Shown one piece after another: positions 32,950-44,844 of a stretch of DNA of 64,000 nucleotides. The DNA is taken from positions 28,540,963-28,604,962 of the forward strand of contig NC_031498.1 of the NCBI RefSeq assembly GCF_000237925.1. Reading direction: 5' to 3'. Made by a program: the position numbers and the translations under genes. Origin of the DNA: Schistosoma mansoni (Eukaryota > Platyhelminthes > Trematoda > Strigeidida > Schistosomatidae). Position 1 is the first letter of the stretch. Each line of letters begins with the position of its first letter. Below the pieces are notes generated by a model. It did no database searches, was not told the origin of the DNA, and was given only the letters and a program-made list of their open reading frames with translations.

Positions 32950-33515
32950 CTTAATTACTTACTTACGCCTGTTACCCCTCGTCGAGGAGCATAGGCCAAA
33001 CACCAGCATTCTCCATCAAACTCTGTCCTCAGCCTTCATTTCTAGTTCTTTCCAGTTGTTATTCATCCTTTTCATATCTGCTCCAATCTCCCGGCGTAAT
33101 GTGATCTTTGGCCTTCCACTTTTCCGCTTCCCTTCACCATTCCAAGTTAGGGATTGCCTTGTAATGTACATTGGTGATTTCCTCAATGTATATTCTATCC
33201 ACTTTCAACGTCTTTTCCTAATTTCCTCTTCAACTGGAAGCTGGTTTGTCCTCTCCCATAAAATGCTGTTGCTGATGGTATCCGGTCAGTGAATGTTGAG
33301 TATTTTGCGTAGACAGCTGTTTATAAATACTTGTACCTTCTTTACGATGGATGTAGTAGTTCTCCATGTTTCAGCTTCATACAGTAGAACTGACTGTCTT
33401 GACGATCGTATTGAAGATTCTGACTTTGAAATTAGTTGACAGTTGTTTTGAGTTCCATATGTTGTTCAATTGTAGGAATGCGGCCCTTGCTTTGCAAATC
33501 CTCACCTTTACCTAG
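32950..33515 (-). mobile_element. TAAG-tailed RTE-like retroelement, 3' end
   Basis: The plus strand starts at 'attacttacttacgcctg' and continues through the family C-terminal coding region to a 5' truncation near 33515 ('tttgcaaatcctcacc'). The minus frame is interrupted. It sits in an Irx intron, opposite to the gene. Confidence 0.8.
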
Positions 33516-34234
33516 ATTTAACTCATTACCAATTAGAAATAGATATATATTTGAAAGCAATATTAATAACAAACTGATGTCAAGTGAATAGTCGTTGAAG
33601 TTCAAGGAACACTGAATAGATAATTTGTTTTAGTTTCGGACTATCGAGTTGTGTATACCCATTATTTTGTTCTATATTGAAGTCAAGACATTCGGCTCTC
33701 AAGGAAGACTATATGTATCTATATAATATTGAGACATCATCCGATCTAGTTTACGTTTCTAATTCTAATCAATTTGTGAAATAGTAGAAGATAAAACTTT
33801 TGTGAATATGGAAATTAAAAAAAGGATTTTAAATCCAACTCGTCAAAATTTTTATTTGACAACTAATGAAAATCATTTTACTGAAAGCAACAAACTTTAG
33901 TTAATACGAATGGTCAGAACTAGATGGGATGGGATAAATATTCGGTCCTACTATTGAGCTCTACTACTCCCCTACCCCGAGATTGAACTCAAGACCTTCA
34001 AGTGTTGTTTAAAATGGATTACCAATGAAAAATATTGTTAATTCTAGTATGATATTCCTCTAATCAGTTGACAAGGAAAGAATTTTGAGTACTACTCACT
34101 ACTGTTATTTAACATCGATTAAAGAACTTTTATAAAGAGTTTTACTAATATTTTTTTTCTCTTTCGATATTTCGTATAATGTCTCTCAGAGAACATCTTT
34201 GAAACAATTTTTAGATCAAAGCCACAAACATTAT
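33516..34234. other. Irx intron, unique sequence
   Basis: AT-rich, nothing recognised. Confidence 0.5.
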
Positions 34235-34660
34235 CAATTGTAATATAAAAAAATTACTAAAATCTCCACAAAACCCCCTTCTGATAATGATCATATGCTC
34301 ACTAGTGACTGGCTCTATGAGGTATTTCCTGCAGTTCTAGTGAGAACCAGTAACCAGTGGAGTTCAACCAGGTCTGTTGTGAGATAGGAACTCACTGAAG
34401 ATAATAGTGGATGTGTCACTTAATTTCGTGAATCGGTTGAAGTTAGACATTAACACCATGGGATGTCGGCCAGCTCAGTGGTCTAGAGGTTAAGCGTTCG
34501 CGAGCGAGACTGATATGTCCTGGGTTCGAATCTCGCGAAACGGGATCGTGGATACACACTGCTGAGGAGTCCCACAATAGGACTAGTTGACCATCCAGTG
34601 GTTCCAGGTTTTCCATGGTGGTCTAGCTTCAATTGATTCATGATCTCAACTATATAATGA
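34235..34660 (+). repeat. SINE-B, most complete single unit
   Basis: A single sense unit without an inverted arm: terminal motif ('tctccacaaaaccccc'), head ('catatgctcactagtgac'), A-box-like 'gctcagtggtctagagg', B-box 'gggttcgaatctcg', hammerhead region (CTGAGGA, GTCC, but GACTAGTT in place of GACGAAAC) and 3' end. The terminal motif lies before the head here, but after the 3' end in copies such as 49158-49388. Confidence 0.8.
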
Positions 34661-34780
34661 ATAATTCATTTATAATGAAAGTAATCTGAATCATTCAAAC
34701 TTAGCTTTTCATTGGATATTATCTTCTTAAAACAATGACTTGATATATTGACTATAATTACATGTTGATTATATTTTCAG

Positions 34781-34808
34781 ATAGTGACCAAGAAGAAAAT
34801 CTAGGATA
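34781..34808 (+). other. irx: Possible alternative terminal exon of Irx
   Basis: A good acceptor ('attatattttcag') is followed by nine codons (with one base from the previous exon: NSDQEENLG) and a stop. The phase fits the homeobox exon donor. If used, it would produce a protein lacking the 384-codon last exon. It may equally be chance. Confidence 0.2.
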
Positions 34809-34851
34809 ATTGTACTTTTTTATTATTTGAAATAGATTATTACTAGGATCG

Positions 34852-35154
34852 AGTGTATTGTGGTCTACTTATATCCTCATAAGTAGTGTATGAGGATAGT
34901 CCGACATAGAATATATTTTGGCAGAAGCCCTATAAGGAAAGAATTGAAATGAAGCGTAATTGGTAGAAAAATGCATGAACAATGGAATTAGAGAAGATGA
35001 ACTGATATTTACAGAAGGGACAGTGAAGATTGAGATCATTGATTGTTATTTTACAAATTAATTATTTGCTGTATGATTATCAGATCTCAGTGAAATAGTC
35101 TGTAATTTGTGCCTAAATACATTCGATTGTCCCCCACCCGTGTTCTTGTTCACA
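34852..35154 (+). mobile_element. Repeat E copy
   Basis: Close match to 45515-45820. It opens with 'gtggtctacttatatcc', containing the inverted pair CTACTTAT/ATAAGTAG, and ends 'gtgttcttgttcac'. It lies in the last Irx intron. Confidence 0.6.
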
Positions 35155-35404
35155 ACACGAGTACTAAAGTGAACATTAGTATGCACATTTGTAGAGAATG
35201 ATGAGTCTCGAATGGGACAGTGAGTCTATCCCATCTTTTAGTACTATCCAATATCTAAAAATATATAGTTTGGTTACATTTTTACCCAAGAATAGTTCCT
35301 TAAGCATTTAAATCATGTACTTGAATCCTGGATATTCTATAATGCAAATGAAGACTTAATATTAGTAGATTGTGAGTAATTTATGTTAATTTCTTTCTTC
35401 ACAG

Positions 35405-36558
35405 ATTGGACAGATACAATACCAACATCATTATCAATCAATAAATATGATTCAATACCATTTGGACAACAATCTTATCAAAATCTCTCATTTCCATATT
35501 ATATGCAAGAAAATTTACATGTTTCACCATATATTCATGGATTAGATACATCCAATAAAGTATATTCATCATTTAATCCAATAATATCAAGTACCAATCT
35601 TCTAAATTCTAACAAAACAAATTTGAAATCGAATCATTTATCAACTGATATCCCATTATTATCACCATCCACATCTTCATCACCGCCATCAACATGTTCA
35701 CCTTTATCATCATTATCTTTAATAACTGCAACGACTACAACAGTAACAACTACAACGAATTCAATATATACAAATTTTCCTAATACAATGCATTTATTAA
35801 CCTCGAAATCATTTCCCCTTAGTAACAATAATCATTCACAATTAATTAATCCTATGAATACTATTCATAATCATGATAGAATATCATTTACCAATCTATT
35901 TAATCCTAAAGATTTATTATCATCTAAAATGAATAGTATTCATGATAATTATGGAACTAATATTGATTCAATGACAGATAATAATAATTATCAACAACAA
36001 AGATTGCCATTTCTATCAGAAATCAATAATCATAATAATAGTACAACATCCATAACAATACCATCTACTATGACAATGTCAACAATCAATTCATTATGGT
36101 CATCACAATTAAAACAATTAACACGTTTAGATGATGGGGGACTAGATAACAGTTCAGATCAAATAGTAAGTAGTGGTGGTAGTAGTAGTAATAGTGTTAC
36201 TCCATTTCAGCAGTTCATTAATTCTTCATTATCAATGCAATTCACTACAACTGATAATAATAACAATAACAATAATAATTATACTACTACTAATAATAAC
36301 CTCAATAGTATTTCATCAAGATTACAATCGAATGAAACTATTACTACTACTAGTAGTACGACGGATACTACTAACATTACTGATAATCATATTAGTAATA
36401 TATCAAATCGACAATTTACTCATGATGATCTACATACATTATCATCTACATTATGGTCAAATGAACGATTCAATAATAATACTTATAATACAGAATTAAA
36501 TCATAATACATTTTATCAACCAATTTATAATTCAATGTATACTATGCCAACAAGATAA
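35405..36558 (+). CDS. irx: Irx gene, last coding exon
   Basis: The acceptor 'tcttcacag' (35396-35404) leads into a frame that, with the single base left by the homeobox exon, reads NWTDTIPTSL and stays open for 384 codons to TAA at 36556-36558. Joined to the two exons above it gives 1242 residues. The sequence is rich in Asn, Ser, Thr and Ile. I do not see a convincing Iro-box, the short conserved C-terminal motif of Irx proteins. The region may be a transcription regulatory tail, but that is inference. Confidence 0.8.
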
Positions 36559-37200
36559 ATATATTTCATAATATTAATAATCAGTATAACTTATTAATAC
36601 CTCTATTAATATCTAATCATTACTATTACTATTACTAATACTAATACTACCACTACCAGTACTACGAATACTACCACGGATACTACTACCAATACTACTA
36701 TTACTACTACTACTACTACTACTACTACTACGAATACCACTACTACTATTACTACTACTACTACTGCTACTACTACTACTACTACTACGAATACCACTAC
36801 TACTATTACTACTACTACTACTGCTACTACTACTACTACTACTATCACCACTACCAATACTACTACTATTACTAATAATAGTAATAATGATAATAATAGC
36901 AATCGTGATATAACCATAATACTATGTAGACGAAACAAAACAAAACCATGATACATTAATCAATAAATGATCAACTTTTCTTCTAAAAAATAACAATAGT
37001 CACTGCACATTTAATGGTTCTTCTTTCAATTCTGTTTTTGGTTTTTTTTCTTTTTGCTAAATGTATCTTCATTTTATTCCATTTTTCTTTGTTTGGTTTT
37101 ATTGAATTTGTTTTGTTTTCGTTTTTAATAAATTAAAATATAATCAATAAATCAATCAATCAATAAATAAATAAATCGATCGATCAATCAATAATTATTA
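36559..37200 (+). other. Irx 3' UTR with poly(A) signal candidates
   Basis: The stop is followed by a long ACT microsatellite, and then by AATAAA hexamers at 36962-36967, 37127-37132 and 37146-37151, with more in the AATC/AATA-rich tract up to 37184. Any of these could direct cleavage. I cannot choose between them by eye. Confidence 0.45.
36618..36893. repeat. Large ACT trinucleotide tract in the Irx 3' UTR
   Basis: About 275 bp of imperfect ACT repeats with ATT and ACG variants. It includes an internal duplication of a block of about 60 bp ('acgaataccactactact' near 36729 and 36788). Peptides read across it are artefacts. Confidence 0.9.
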
Positions 37201-37405
37201 AAATTTATTTAATCAATAAAATGAATATTGATTATTATGATTAATTTTATTTCTTGTACATAAAATATTTTAACAAGGATTATTAGAAAGAAAAAAAAAG
37301 AAGAAAATAATAAAAATAATTCTCAGATAAATTATTGATTTTTTTGATTTATATTTTAGATTGAAAGTAAAAATTAGTTGAATAGGTTCAACATAAAAGT
37401 TATAT

Positions 37406-38026
37406 TACTTACTTACGTCTGTTACCTGTCGTGGAGGAGTATAGGCTGCCAATCACTATCCTCCATCTAACTCGATCCTAGGCAAATCTTTCCAGTTGTT
37501 TTCAGTTTCTCTTCATCCTTTACATGCCAGCTTCCAATTTTTGTTTGGATTACTTTTTTCTGGTTGGATACTATCAGCAACAGTGTTTTATAGGAGAGGA
37601 CAAACCAGATTCTAGCTGTAGAGGAAATTAGGAAAAGACGTTGGAAGTGGATAAGAATACATTAAGGAAATCACCAAACTGCATCATGAGGTAAGCCCTA
37701 ACTTGGAATGGTGAATGGAAGCGGAAAAGTGGAAGGCCAAAGAATACATTACTTTGGGAAATAGAAGTAGATATGAAAAGGATGAATGTTAACTGGAAAT
37801 AACTGGAAAGGAAGGCTCAGGACATGGTTGAATGGAGAATACTGGTGGGTGGCCTATACTCCTCAACGAGGGGTAACAGGCATAAGTAAGTAAGTTCCAA
37901 TTTCCGACACAGAGTGTTCTTTAGCCTTCCACTTTTCCGTTTCCTTTCAGGATTCCAAGTTAGCACTTGCCTCGTAATGTAGTTTGATAATTTCCATAAT
38001 GTATGTCCTAACCACTTCCAACGTCA
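37406..38026 (-). mobile_element. TAAG-tailed RTE-like element, split by a sister copy
   Basis: The minus-strand copy lies in two pieces: 37406-37540 (3' end) and 37895-38026 (upstream part). It is interrupted by a plus-strand element of the same family. The repeated 'ttccaattt' (37532-37540 and 37895-37903) is the target duplication of the insertion. Confidence 0.8.
37541..37894 (+). mobile_element. TAAG-tailed RTE-like element nested in a sister copy
   Basis: 5'-truncated plus-strand 3' end with the 'gcataagtaagtaag' tail, inserted in reverse orientation into an older copy with a 9-bp target duplication. It holds decayed C-terminal coding sequence. Confidence 0.8.
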
Positions 38027-39704
38027 TCTGTAAATGTCTTAATGGATATTAGGTATTGATATTGGGTTTGTTGTCTGGAAGCACTCAGTCGTGTAACGTA
38101 CCTATATTCCAGTTCACTACTTGCAAGGAGCTTCTCCTCTAAATAATCAGTTTTATATCATTTATTCATCTATCTGTTTCCATGATTAAATATATTGTTC
38201 CTTCTACTGTAATCATTTTGTTCTACGTTTGTCTTCTCAGTATAAAATTAGAAGAACCATGATGTTAGTACTATTCGATTTCACTGTATTAAGAACTCTC
38301 AACATCAAAAATGTATATACGATATCATCTATGCCCTGTCTGAGACTCAGATTTACACAGTCTCGAATCATAATTACCAACTAGTAAGCCTTATATATAG
38401 TTAGCTTTTGACAACAATGAATTATGTTAAGATATTGTTGATTATATGACAGCCTAAATGATCAGTTTTCTAGTGACCTCATTGTTTTTAAGAGTAAATA
38501 TTAATCGGAAGAACTTTTACAATTCCTATGGATGTCAGATTTAACAAGAAAATTAATTTAGTGAGAATAAAGGAACGCTTCTAACAGCTTTAACCTTTAA
38601 AGAACTTACTGGTTTTGACTTCATAGATAATCTTCAGCAATAGTTGCTATGGTGGAACGTGATTAAAGATGACCATGTATTCATGGAATGAGCTCTAAGT
38701 GACTTGAATTCTCCTTCAGATAATTATGGAGAGTATTGCTTAGAATAGGTGTTGGGTACCTGTACATTTTGTACGGCCAATATAATTTGTTTCTCAAGGG
38801 TAAGTAAACTGATGAATTCATATTAAAGTTATCCAAAGCGGTAGTTAACCTTTAACACTTCCTTAAATGAGGTACTTACTGAAGAAAATATTTCGTAGCT
38901 TTTTGAATAAAAGGTCATTCTCAGATATCTTGATCACTATTCTTCAGTATTCTTGCTGTTATTATCTCCTTTAAACTGAATGTTCATGCATAAAATTTTA
39001 TTCAGAATTGTGTGTTGTGGGAGGGTACACTGTATTTTATAGAATAAATATTAGCAGAGCATTAGTTCCCTCTGGATGAAAAGTCCACTTTGCTGATGTG
39101 TGCGAAATAGCACGAAACCTAGGTTCAGAGTTTCTTATCTATCACATCCCACTACCACAGTAAATCTCAATCTAAGGCACACTATTTGGAGTCACTTAGA
39201 CTGGTCAGCACATTACAAAATGATTAATACAATTCGATCAGCACTAAGGGACTAAATGAATGACACTGGTTATTGCACAGTGATCAGTTAGTTGAAAATA
39301 AACTCCATTCAACTAAACTTCAAACTATGGAGAGAGTTTCAGCTTTAGTCATTTTAGCTGAAAAATCAATAAAGTGAATAGATAATGATCAATAATTTGA
39401 AATCCTCTAGAAAGACGTAAACAAAAGTATTCTAAGATGAATTAGATTTTGACTTCTCATTAATCAACAAGAATGATTCTTGGTTACATGTATGAAAGAA
39501 GTATACAGTTCTGAGTTTTACACACATCTTTATACATTGTAACCGTATAAAACTGCTTATTTTATCTAAAGTTAGCTACAAAATACCTACAACAACTCTG
39601 AGGACTCAAACAATTTTTACTCCTAGAAAACTAAAACTAAATGTTTCATTTACAAGACTGTAATAAGAACTACAAATGAAGTAACTAAAATAAATAGTTT
39701 AAGA
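38027..39704. other. Irx 3' flank, unique sequence
   Basis: No gene or repeat family that I can support in about 1.7 kb. AT-rich with scattered short open stretches only. Confidence 0.5.
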
Positions 39705-40080
39705 CCTCAGATAATATAAGTAAAGATGGATAGTGGCTAGCAGTGGATACCAGAATAAGCGTTTCGTCCTGTGGATGTACCTGCATCTCAGAGTTGATGT
39801 TCACTCTGGGACTCGAACCCTGTACCTTTCGCTTCAAACGCCATCACGTTATCCATCGTACATCCAGCTGACGAGTCCCAAATAGGACGAAGTGGCGTGC
39901 GTCAAACTGGATTCCACTGCTAGCCACTATCGATCTTTACTTACAATGCTTGTGAATTAAGGCTATATTGAGGCAATACGTACAGTATGCACATATGTCA
40001 ATTAGAGACTGACCAATCGCAGTCCTAACACATCGATGGGAAGATTCAAACAAACAACACTAATTGAACTCAGATAATAT
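39705..40080. repeat. Sm-alpha fold-back copy
   Basis: A minus-strand Sm-alpha with a deletion inside the hammerhead but clear B-box and A-box regions (39715-39858) is joined directly to a plus-strand hammerhead and tail (39859-40075). The plus arm reads CTGACGA, GTCC/GGAC and then GAAGTGG for GAAACGC, so it is dead. It carries the AAA insertion. Confidence 0.75.
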
Positions 40081-40329
40081 AGTTTAATAAATCACATCAA
40101 TACATGTATATATTCATAGCTTAATTTGCCTTTCTACTGTCCTCGTCTCAAGTGTTTTCTTTCCCCTACTTATTCATATTATCTAATTGGGATGCGAATG
40201 TTGACTAAACGAAGACAGTAGTTCGTGACATATTACATAGAAATATACAATCTACTAATGAATATTTTAAGAATTCTCAAATAATATTGATCATTCGTCA
40301 AACAGGTTATTGGCTATCTAAACTTAGTA
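40081..40329. other. Unique AT-rich DNA
   Basis: Nothing recognised. Confidence 0.45.
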
Positions 40330-40460
40330 CCTCAAATGGGCGAATAAAGCGATGAATACTGAGTTTGAGTTTCAATATGAATATCAACATTGGGATATAG
40401 GTACTTATAACTGACAAGTTTGAAGCTGGACAAAACCAACTTTCTGAGTTTCACAGTTAT
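40330..40460 (+). repeat. Degenerate Sm-alpha SINE
   Basis: Sense order with heavy decay: 'cgaataaagcgatgaatac', 'gtttgagtttcaata', 'ggtacttataactgacaag' and 'ctggacaaaacc'. Confidence 0.35.
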
Positions 40461-40654
40461 CCGAATACAAATATACTGAAACATCACTATATAATGAAAA
40501 CTATTTATAAATCATCTTCAGGAGAAAATAAACAGAAAAGGTTCAAATGGATAGATCGGAATGTAGAATAACTTATCAGTTATGTATTATATTGAGTCGT
40601 CTTTTTATATATAGTACTTTATTCATTGCAATGATTTACTGTTTCTTAGTTGAA

Positions 40655-41190
40655 GTTTATATAGTTGAGATCATGAGTCAATTGAAGCTAGACCACCATT
40701 GAAAACCTGGCAGCACGGGACGGCCATTCCGTCCTGTTGTGGGACTCTTCAGCAGTGCGCATCCACGATCCCGCCTCCCGAGATTCGAACCCAGGACCTA
40801 TAAGTCTCTGGATTAATGAGTTGATCTAAGCTAGACCACCATTGAGAATCTGACAGCACTGGACGGCCGTTCCGTCCTATTATGAAGCTCCTCATAAGTG
40901 CAAATCCTTGACCCCACACATGGTACTCAAAACCCAAGATCTTTTGATCTCTCACGCAAACGCCTAACCTCTAGACCACTGAACCGGCATCTAACGGTGG
41001 TAATATCTAATTTAAATCAACATATGATCATGTGAAACCCTTCATCCATTATCTGTGGTGGATAAATGTCTCCATCCAACAAAGGGTTGGACTCCATTGA
41101 TCATGACTTCTCATCAGAACTTCAGGAAACTCATCTTGAATCTATCCCCTAATAAGCACATAATTGTTATCAAAATGGGGGTTTATAGAT
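40655..41190 (-). repeat. Two tandem minus-strand SINE-B copies
   Basis: A truncated copy (40655-40810) runs straight into a second copy in the same orientation (40811-41190). The second has the hammerhead arm, body and head through to the terminal motif region near 41170. Both cores derive from GAAAC but read GGAAT or GGAAC. This head-to-tail arrangement differs from the usual fold-back pattern. Confidence 0.65.
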
Positions 41191-42944
41191 ATGATAGTAA
41201 TACATGTAACTCAATTCTAAAAAAAATTGATTATTACATGAAATGAATTTTTTTAAAAAAAATATTTTAACTCTTGATATTCTTTCATATTCTACATATT
41301 CAATAAAGGGTCTGTTAATAATAATAATAATAATTAAGACGGAAATGCGGTAATATGACAATTCATTTCCTTATTGATTATAATGAATCATATTAACTAT
41401 TAGAATTCTAAAATGATGGAGACAATTTGTAACTCAGGTGAATAGTTTTGATAGAGTTTTTTTTTTTATTCTTTTGAGTTGGATAGTTTAAAAAAAGTTA
41501 TACAAAATGTTTTCAAGGAGGGTCATAATGTCTATAACCATAATGATAACTTGGTTTTTTTTAAATTTTTTTTTGAATAGAAGGGGGAAAGAATTTTAAG
41601 AAATTTATTCATTAGTTTATGTCATCTATTAAAATTGTAAAGAAGAGGAGGAGGGGGGAGAGGAAAATAAAACACAACTGGAAAAACTTATTTCAATTCA
41701 TTTTTGACAATTTTTTTTGATTATTCTGTTGAAAGTTTTTACTGATTTCCTGTACATTATTAGATAAAATCAAAACTTTATGTCACTCACTTCACTCCAC
41801 TCCACTTACACACACACACACACACACATACACTCATCGATACATATTTATTGAATATTTGCGTATTCATCTTGGAATTATTGTTATATAACTAATAATC
41901 ATTTCGATCTCATTTAATCACTTAGTCACGCTAATTTTAATTTTTAAGTGGAATATTTTTTTTGTTTCGTCCCTATTCTGTTTTTTTTCTTCTTCTTCTT
42001 CTTTTTTTCTATACTCTCTATACATTTCTTTTCTAAATTTCCTTTTATCATCTTTTATTCAAACTTCACGTTGTGTACCTAAAGACGGTTTTTGATTTGA
42101 CTCTTTTTAATCTGTTATTTCTTTATATTACTAAATAGAGTAGATAGGTAGATTAGAAGGATATACTACCTATACACATGTAAACACATATACATACATA
42201 CATACACATAAACATAGAGGCAGAGAGAGAGACAGAGACTCACATGTATCTTTTCTTGTACCAACGACAATTATAAATAACAATAGAGACTAAATATATA
42301 TACTCAACCATCTACAAAGTTTTTTTTTCGTTTCCGTTATAATTTTGGTTTTTTTTGTTTTACACAGGAAATTCATTTGAATCACTACTTATTTACTTCT
42401 ATCCTCATTCCTCCGGATTTTCTCTCTTTTTTTCTTTTTCTCGTCATCATTTTCGATCTATTTCTATCTACCCTAGTAGAAAATACATTTTGTATTGTTG
42501 TCTTTATACATTATTAGATGAATGAATTATTTTGGTCTATATGTACATATATTGGAGGGAAATTCGAAAATCATAAACTTTAAACGCTATTGATAAAAGC
42601 GGGAACGGTAGCAACACAACAAAAATAACGGTTACCACATTGAGAAAGAATGATGGTGATAATGATTAGGATGACGATAATGAAGGGAGTATAAGAAAGG
42701 TTATATTCAATTCAGAGTAGGATGAAGAATGACCAATTTGTATTACATAATTCATCAATTAGTATGTTTGATTCTAATTGAAATTTAAGTAGACAAAGTT
42801 GCACGAAATTCAAAGTTTATTAAATGGACCTATTGATGATTATGATAAATAAATAAAAAATGAATGGAAGTATTCAGAATTAACAAGATAGGTTAGATAT
42901 ATATCAATTTGTAACGTATTCATTTTTCAATGTTCAATGTATAT
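41191..42944. other. Repeat-poor AT-rich stretch
   Basis: About 1.75 kb free of the common SINE and LINE families. It has poly-T and poly-A runs, an (AC)n tract near 41810-41828 and ACAT repeats near 42175-42215. No exon recognised. Freedom from repeats in so densely invaded a region could mean functional constraint or recent unique DNA. Confidence 0.4.
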
Positions 42945-43330
42945 TTTATATAGTTGAGATCATGAATCAATTGAAGCTAGACCACCATGGAAAACCTGAA
43001 AGCACTGGATGGCCAACTCGTCCTATTGTGGGACTCCTCAACAGTGCGCATCCACGATTCCGCCTCGCGAGACTCGAACCAAGGACCGATCAGTCTCACG
43101 CGCGAGCACTTAACCGATAGACCACTGAGTCTTTCGGCATCCAACGGTGTTAATGTCTAACTTCAACCGATTCACGAAATTGAGCAACCATTCATCAATA
43201 TCTTCAGTAAGTTGATATATCCCAACAGACCTGGTTGAACTCCACTGGTTACTGCTTCTCACTAGAACTGCAGGAAATACTTCATGGAACCAGTCACTAG
43301 TGAGCATATGATCATTATCAGTGTATATGT
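42945..43330 (-). repeat. SINE-B, near full-length minus-strand copy
   Basis: Complete order on the minus strand: head ('catatgctcactagtgac' at about 43300), A-box and B-box regions, hammerhead reading TTGAGGA and GAGTT, 3' end. No inverted arm. The ribozyme is inactive by sequence. Confidence 0.8.
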
Positions 43331-43699
43331 GATGTAAAACATTTTCGGACATTTTCGCACTCAATTAGTAAGTGAATGTTACAATATAAGATTATGATTT
43401 TGACTGAAGATTTAATCTCAAACTCTAACTTATGCTTTACGTATTTTTTTTACTTAACAAGTTGGAATACCCTATAGCAACATGTTCACAGAAGATATAT
43501 ATAGATAGTTTCAGATGACTGAAATAAGATCATCAGTGAAACTTATTCTATTATATGCACCAATCATCCACTAAATGAATAGAAAAAGTGCTCAAAATTT
43601 TTAGATATTGTCTTTGTATTGAACGTTAAAAAATGGATGATTAACCACAGTCATAGATTAACGGAAATTTGATATGAAAACCGATCTCAGTTAGTGTAT
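43331..43699. other. Unique AT-rich DNA
   Basis: Nothing recognised. Confidence 0.45.
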
Positions 43700-43920
43700 C
43701 ATTGAAAACCAGGGAGGATTAGAGATGTGTTTCGTCCTGGTAAAAGAATCACCAACAGTGCTCATCCACCACCCAACTGAAGATCGAATCTAAGTCCAGC
43801 AGCCAACGTCTGACCATTAGAATCACTGAGTCAGGATCCAATAGTGCAGTTCTAACTTCAAACAATTCTGAATAGAGCTCGATGATTATTCCATGTCATT
43901 GGGGACAATTGTTTCAGTGC
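43700..43920 (-). repeat. Degenerate SINE-B copy
   Basis: The minus-strand order is still visible ('gaaaaccagggagg', 'gtgtttcgtcctgg', 'aacagtgctcatccacc', 'gatcgaatctaagtcc', 'actgagtcaggatccaa'). It is strongly diverged. Confidence 0.55.
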
Positions 43921-44844
43921 CAATTTGCCTGATAAGACATTTATTTAAAATGTACGGTTTTTAGGATCTTCTAGATAAGAGAAAACATGATGAGAAATTA
44001 ACCTCTCAACTAAGAATATATACACTCACTGAGGTGTAAATACACGTTGTATGCATAATGTTCATTGTGAAACCTAAAGATTCTGACTTCAATTAACGGT
44101 GAGGCCATTGTTGTACACTAGAAACGAGCGTTATGCTATTGCAAAACAGCTATATAAAGCTCCTCTGGTTTCAGTGATGGTCTGACTCAAGATAAAAATT
44201 AGAAACTGCTCAAATATTTAGTTCGCTGTGTAGTGAAATGACAGAGAAGCTTTATATTCCATCGAACGATGTACGTTAGACTGTATACACTTTTGATAGA
44301 GTCTCATTATCCAAGTTGGCTAGTGCTACAGTTGATATTGTCTAGAACGACAATAAACACTTTATAACTAACATCATTTTACTACTAAGACCACAATATA
44401 ATTAAGATTAAATAAGATCGTATTTTAAATAACGAAAATTTATGAGCATTAGCATTAGATATTCCATCTAATAAATTTACGAACTAAGCTATTAGCTAAC
44501 CAAAGATAAAGTTGTCAGCAATCTTCATGAAGATCTTGGACATATGACATCTTTTAAACTTTTTGATAAACGATCCATTGTTTGAATGATGGTTAATAAA
44601 TCGGGTTTAGGAAAAATTGCTTGTACATAAAATTCTTAGCAAAATGAAAGACGATGAAGTAGCTAGTAAGTGCATCTTGTGTGAACTTCATGGAATGTTA
44701 TCATTGAGTTAGAGTGATCCAGAAATCTCCTCGAAAAAAAAAATCAAAAAAGGCTCTGAAAACGCTGAGAAACATCTTATCCAATCATCATTCAATAGAA
44801 GTTTTGCCAGAAACATCTGGAAAAAGAAAAGTTATGTTGTAGTG
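43921..44844. other. Unique AT-rich DNA
   Basis: No supported gene or repeat. Confidence 0.45.

Noticed and set aside
34460-34550. tRNA-Pro-like gene
   Set aside because: Same reasoning: B-box 'gggttcgaatctcg' is clear but no 3' acceptor strand follows. It is the SINE-B head.
36173-36499. 108-codon plus-strand frame overlapping the last Irx exon
   Set aside because: It lies in another frame of the Irx coding exon and its Ile/Leu/Val bias follows from the Asn/Thr-rich reading of the true frame.
36606-36956. 116-codon minus-strand frame rich in Val
   Set aside because: It is the reverse translation of the ACT tract in the Irx 3' UTR. No start context or family signature.
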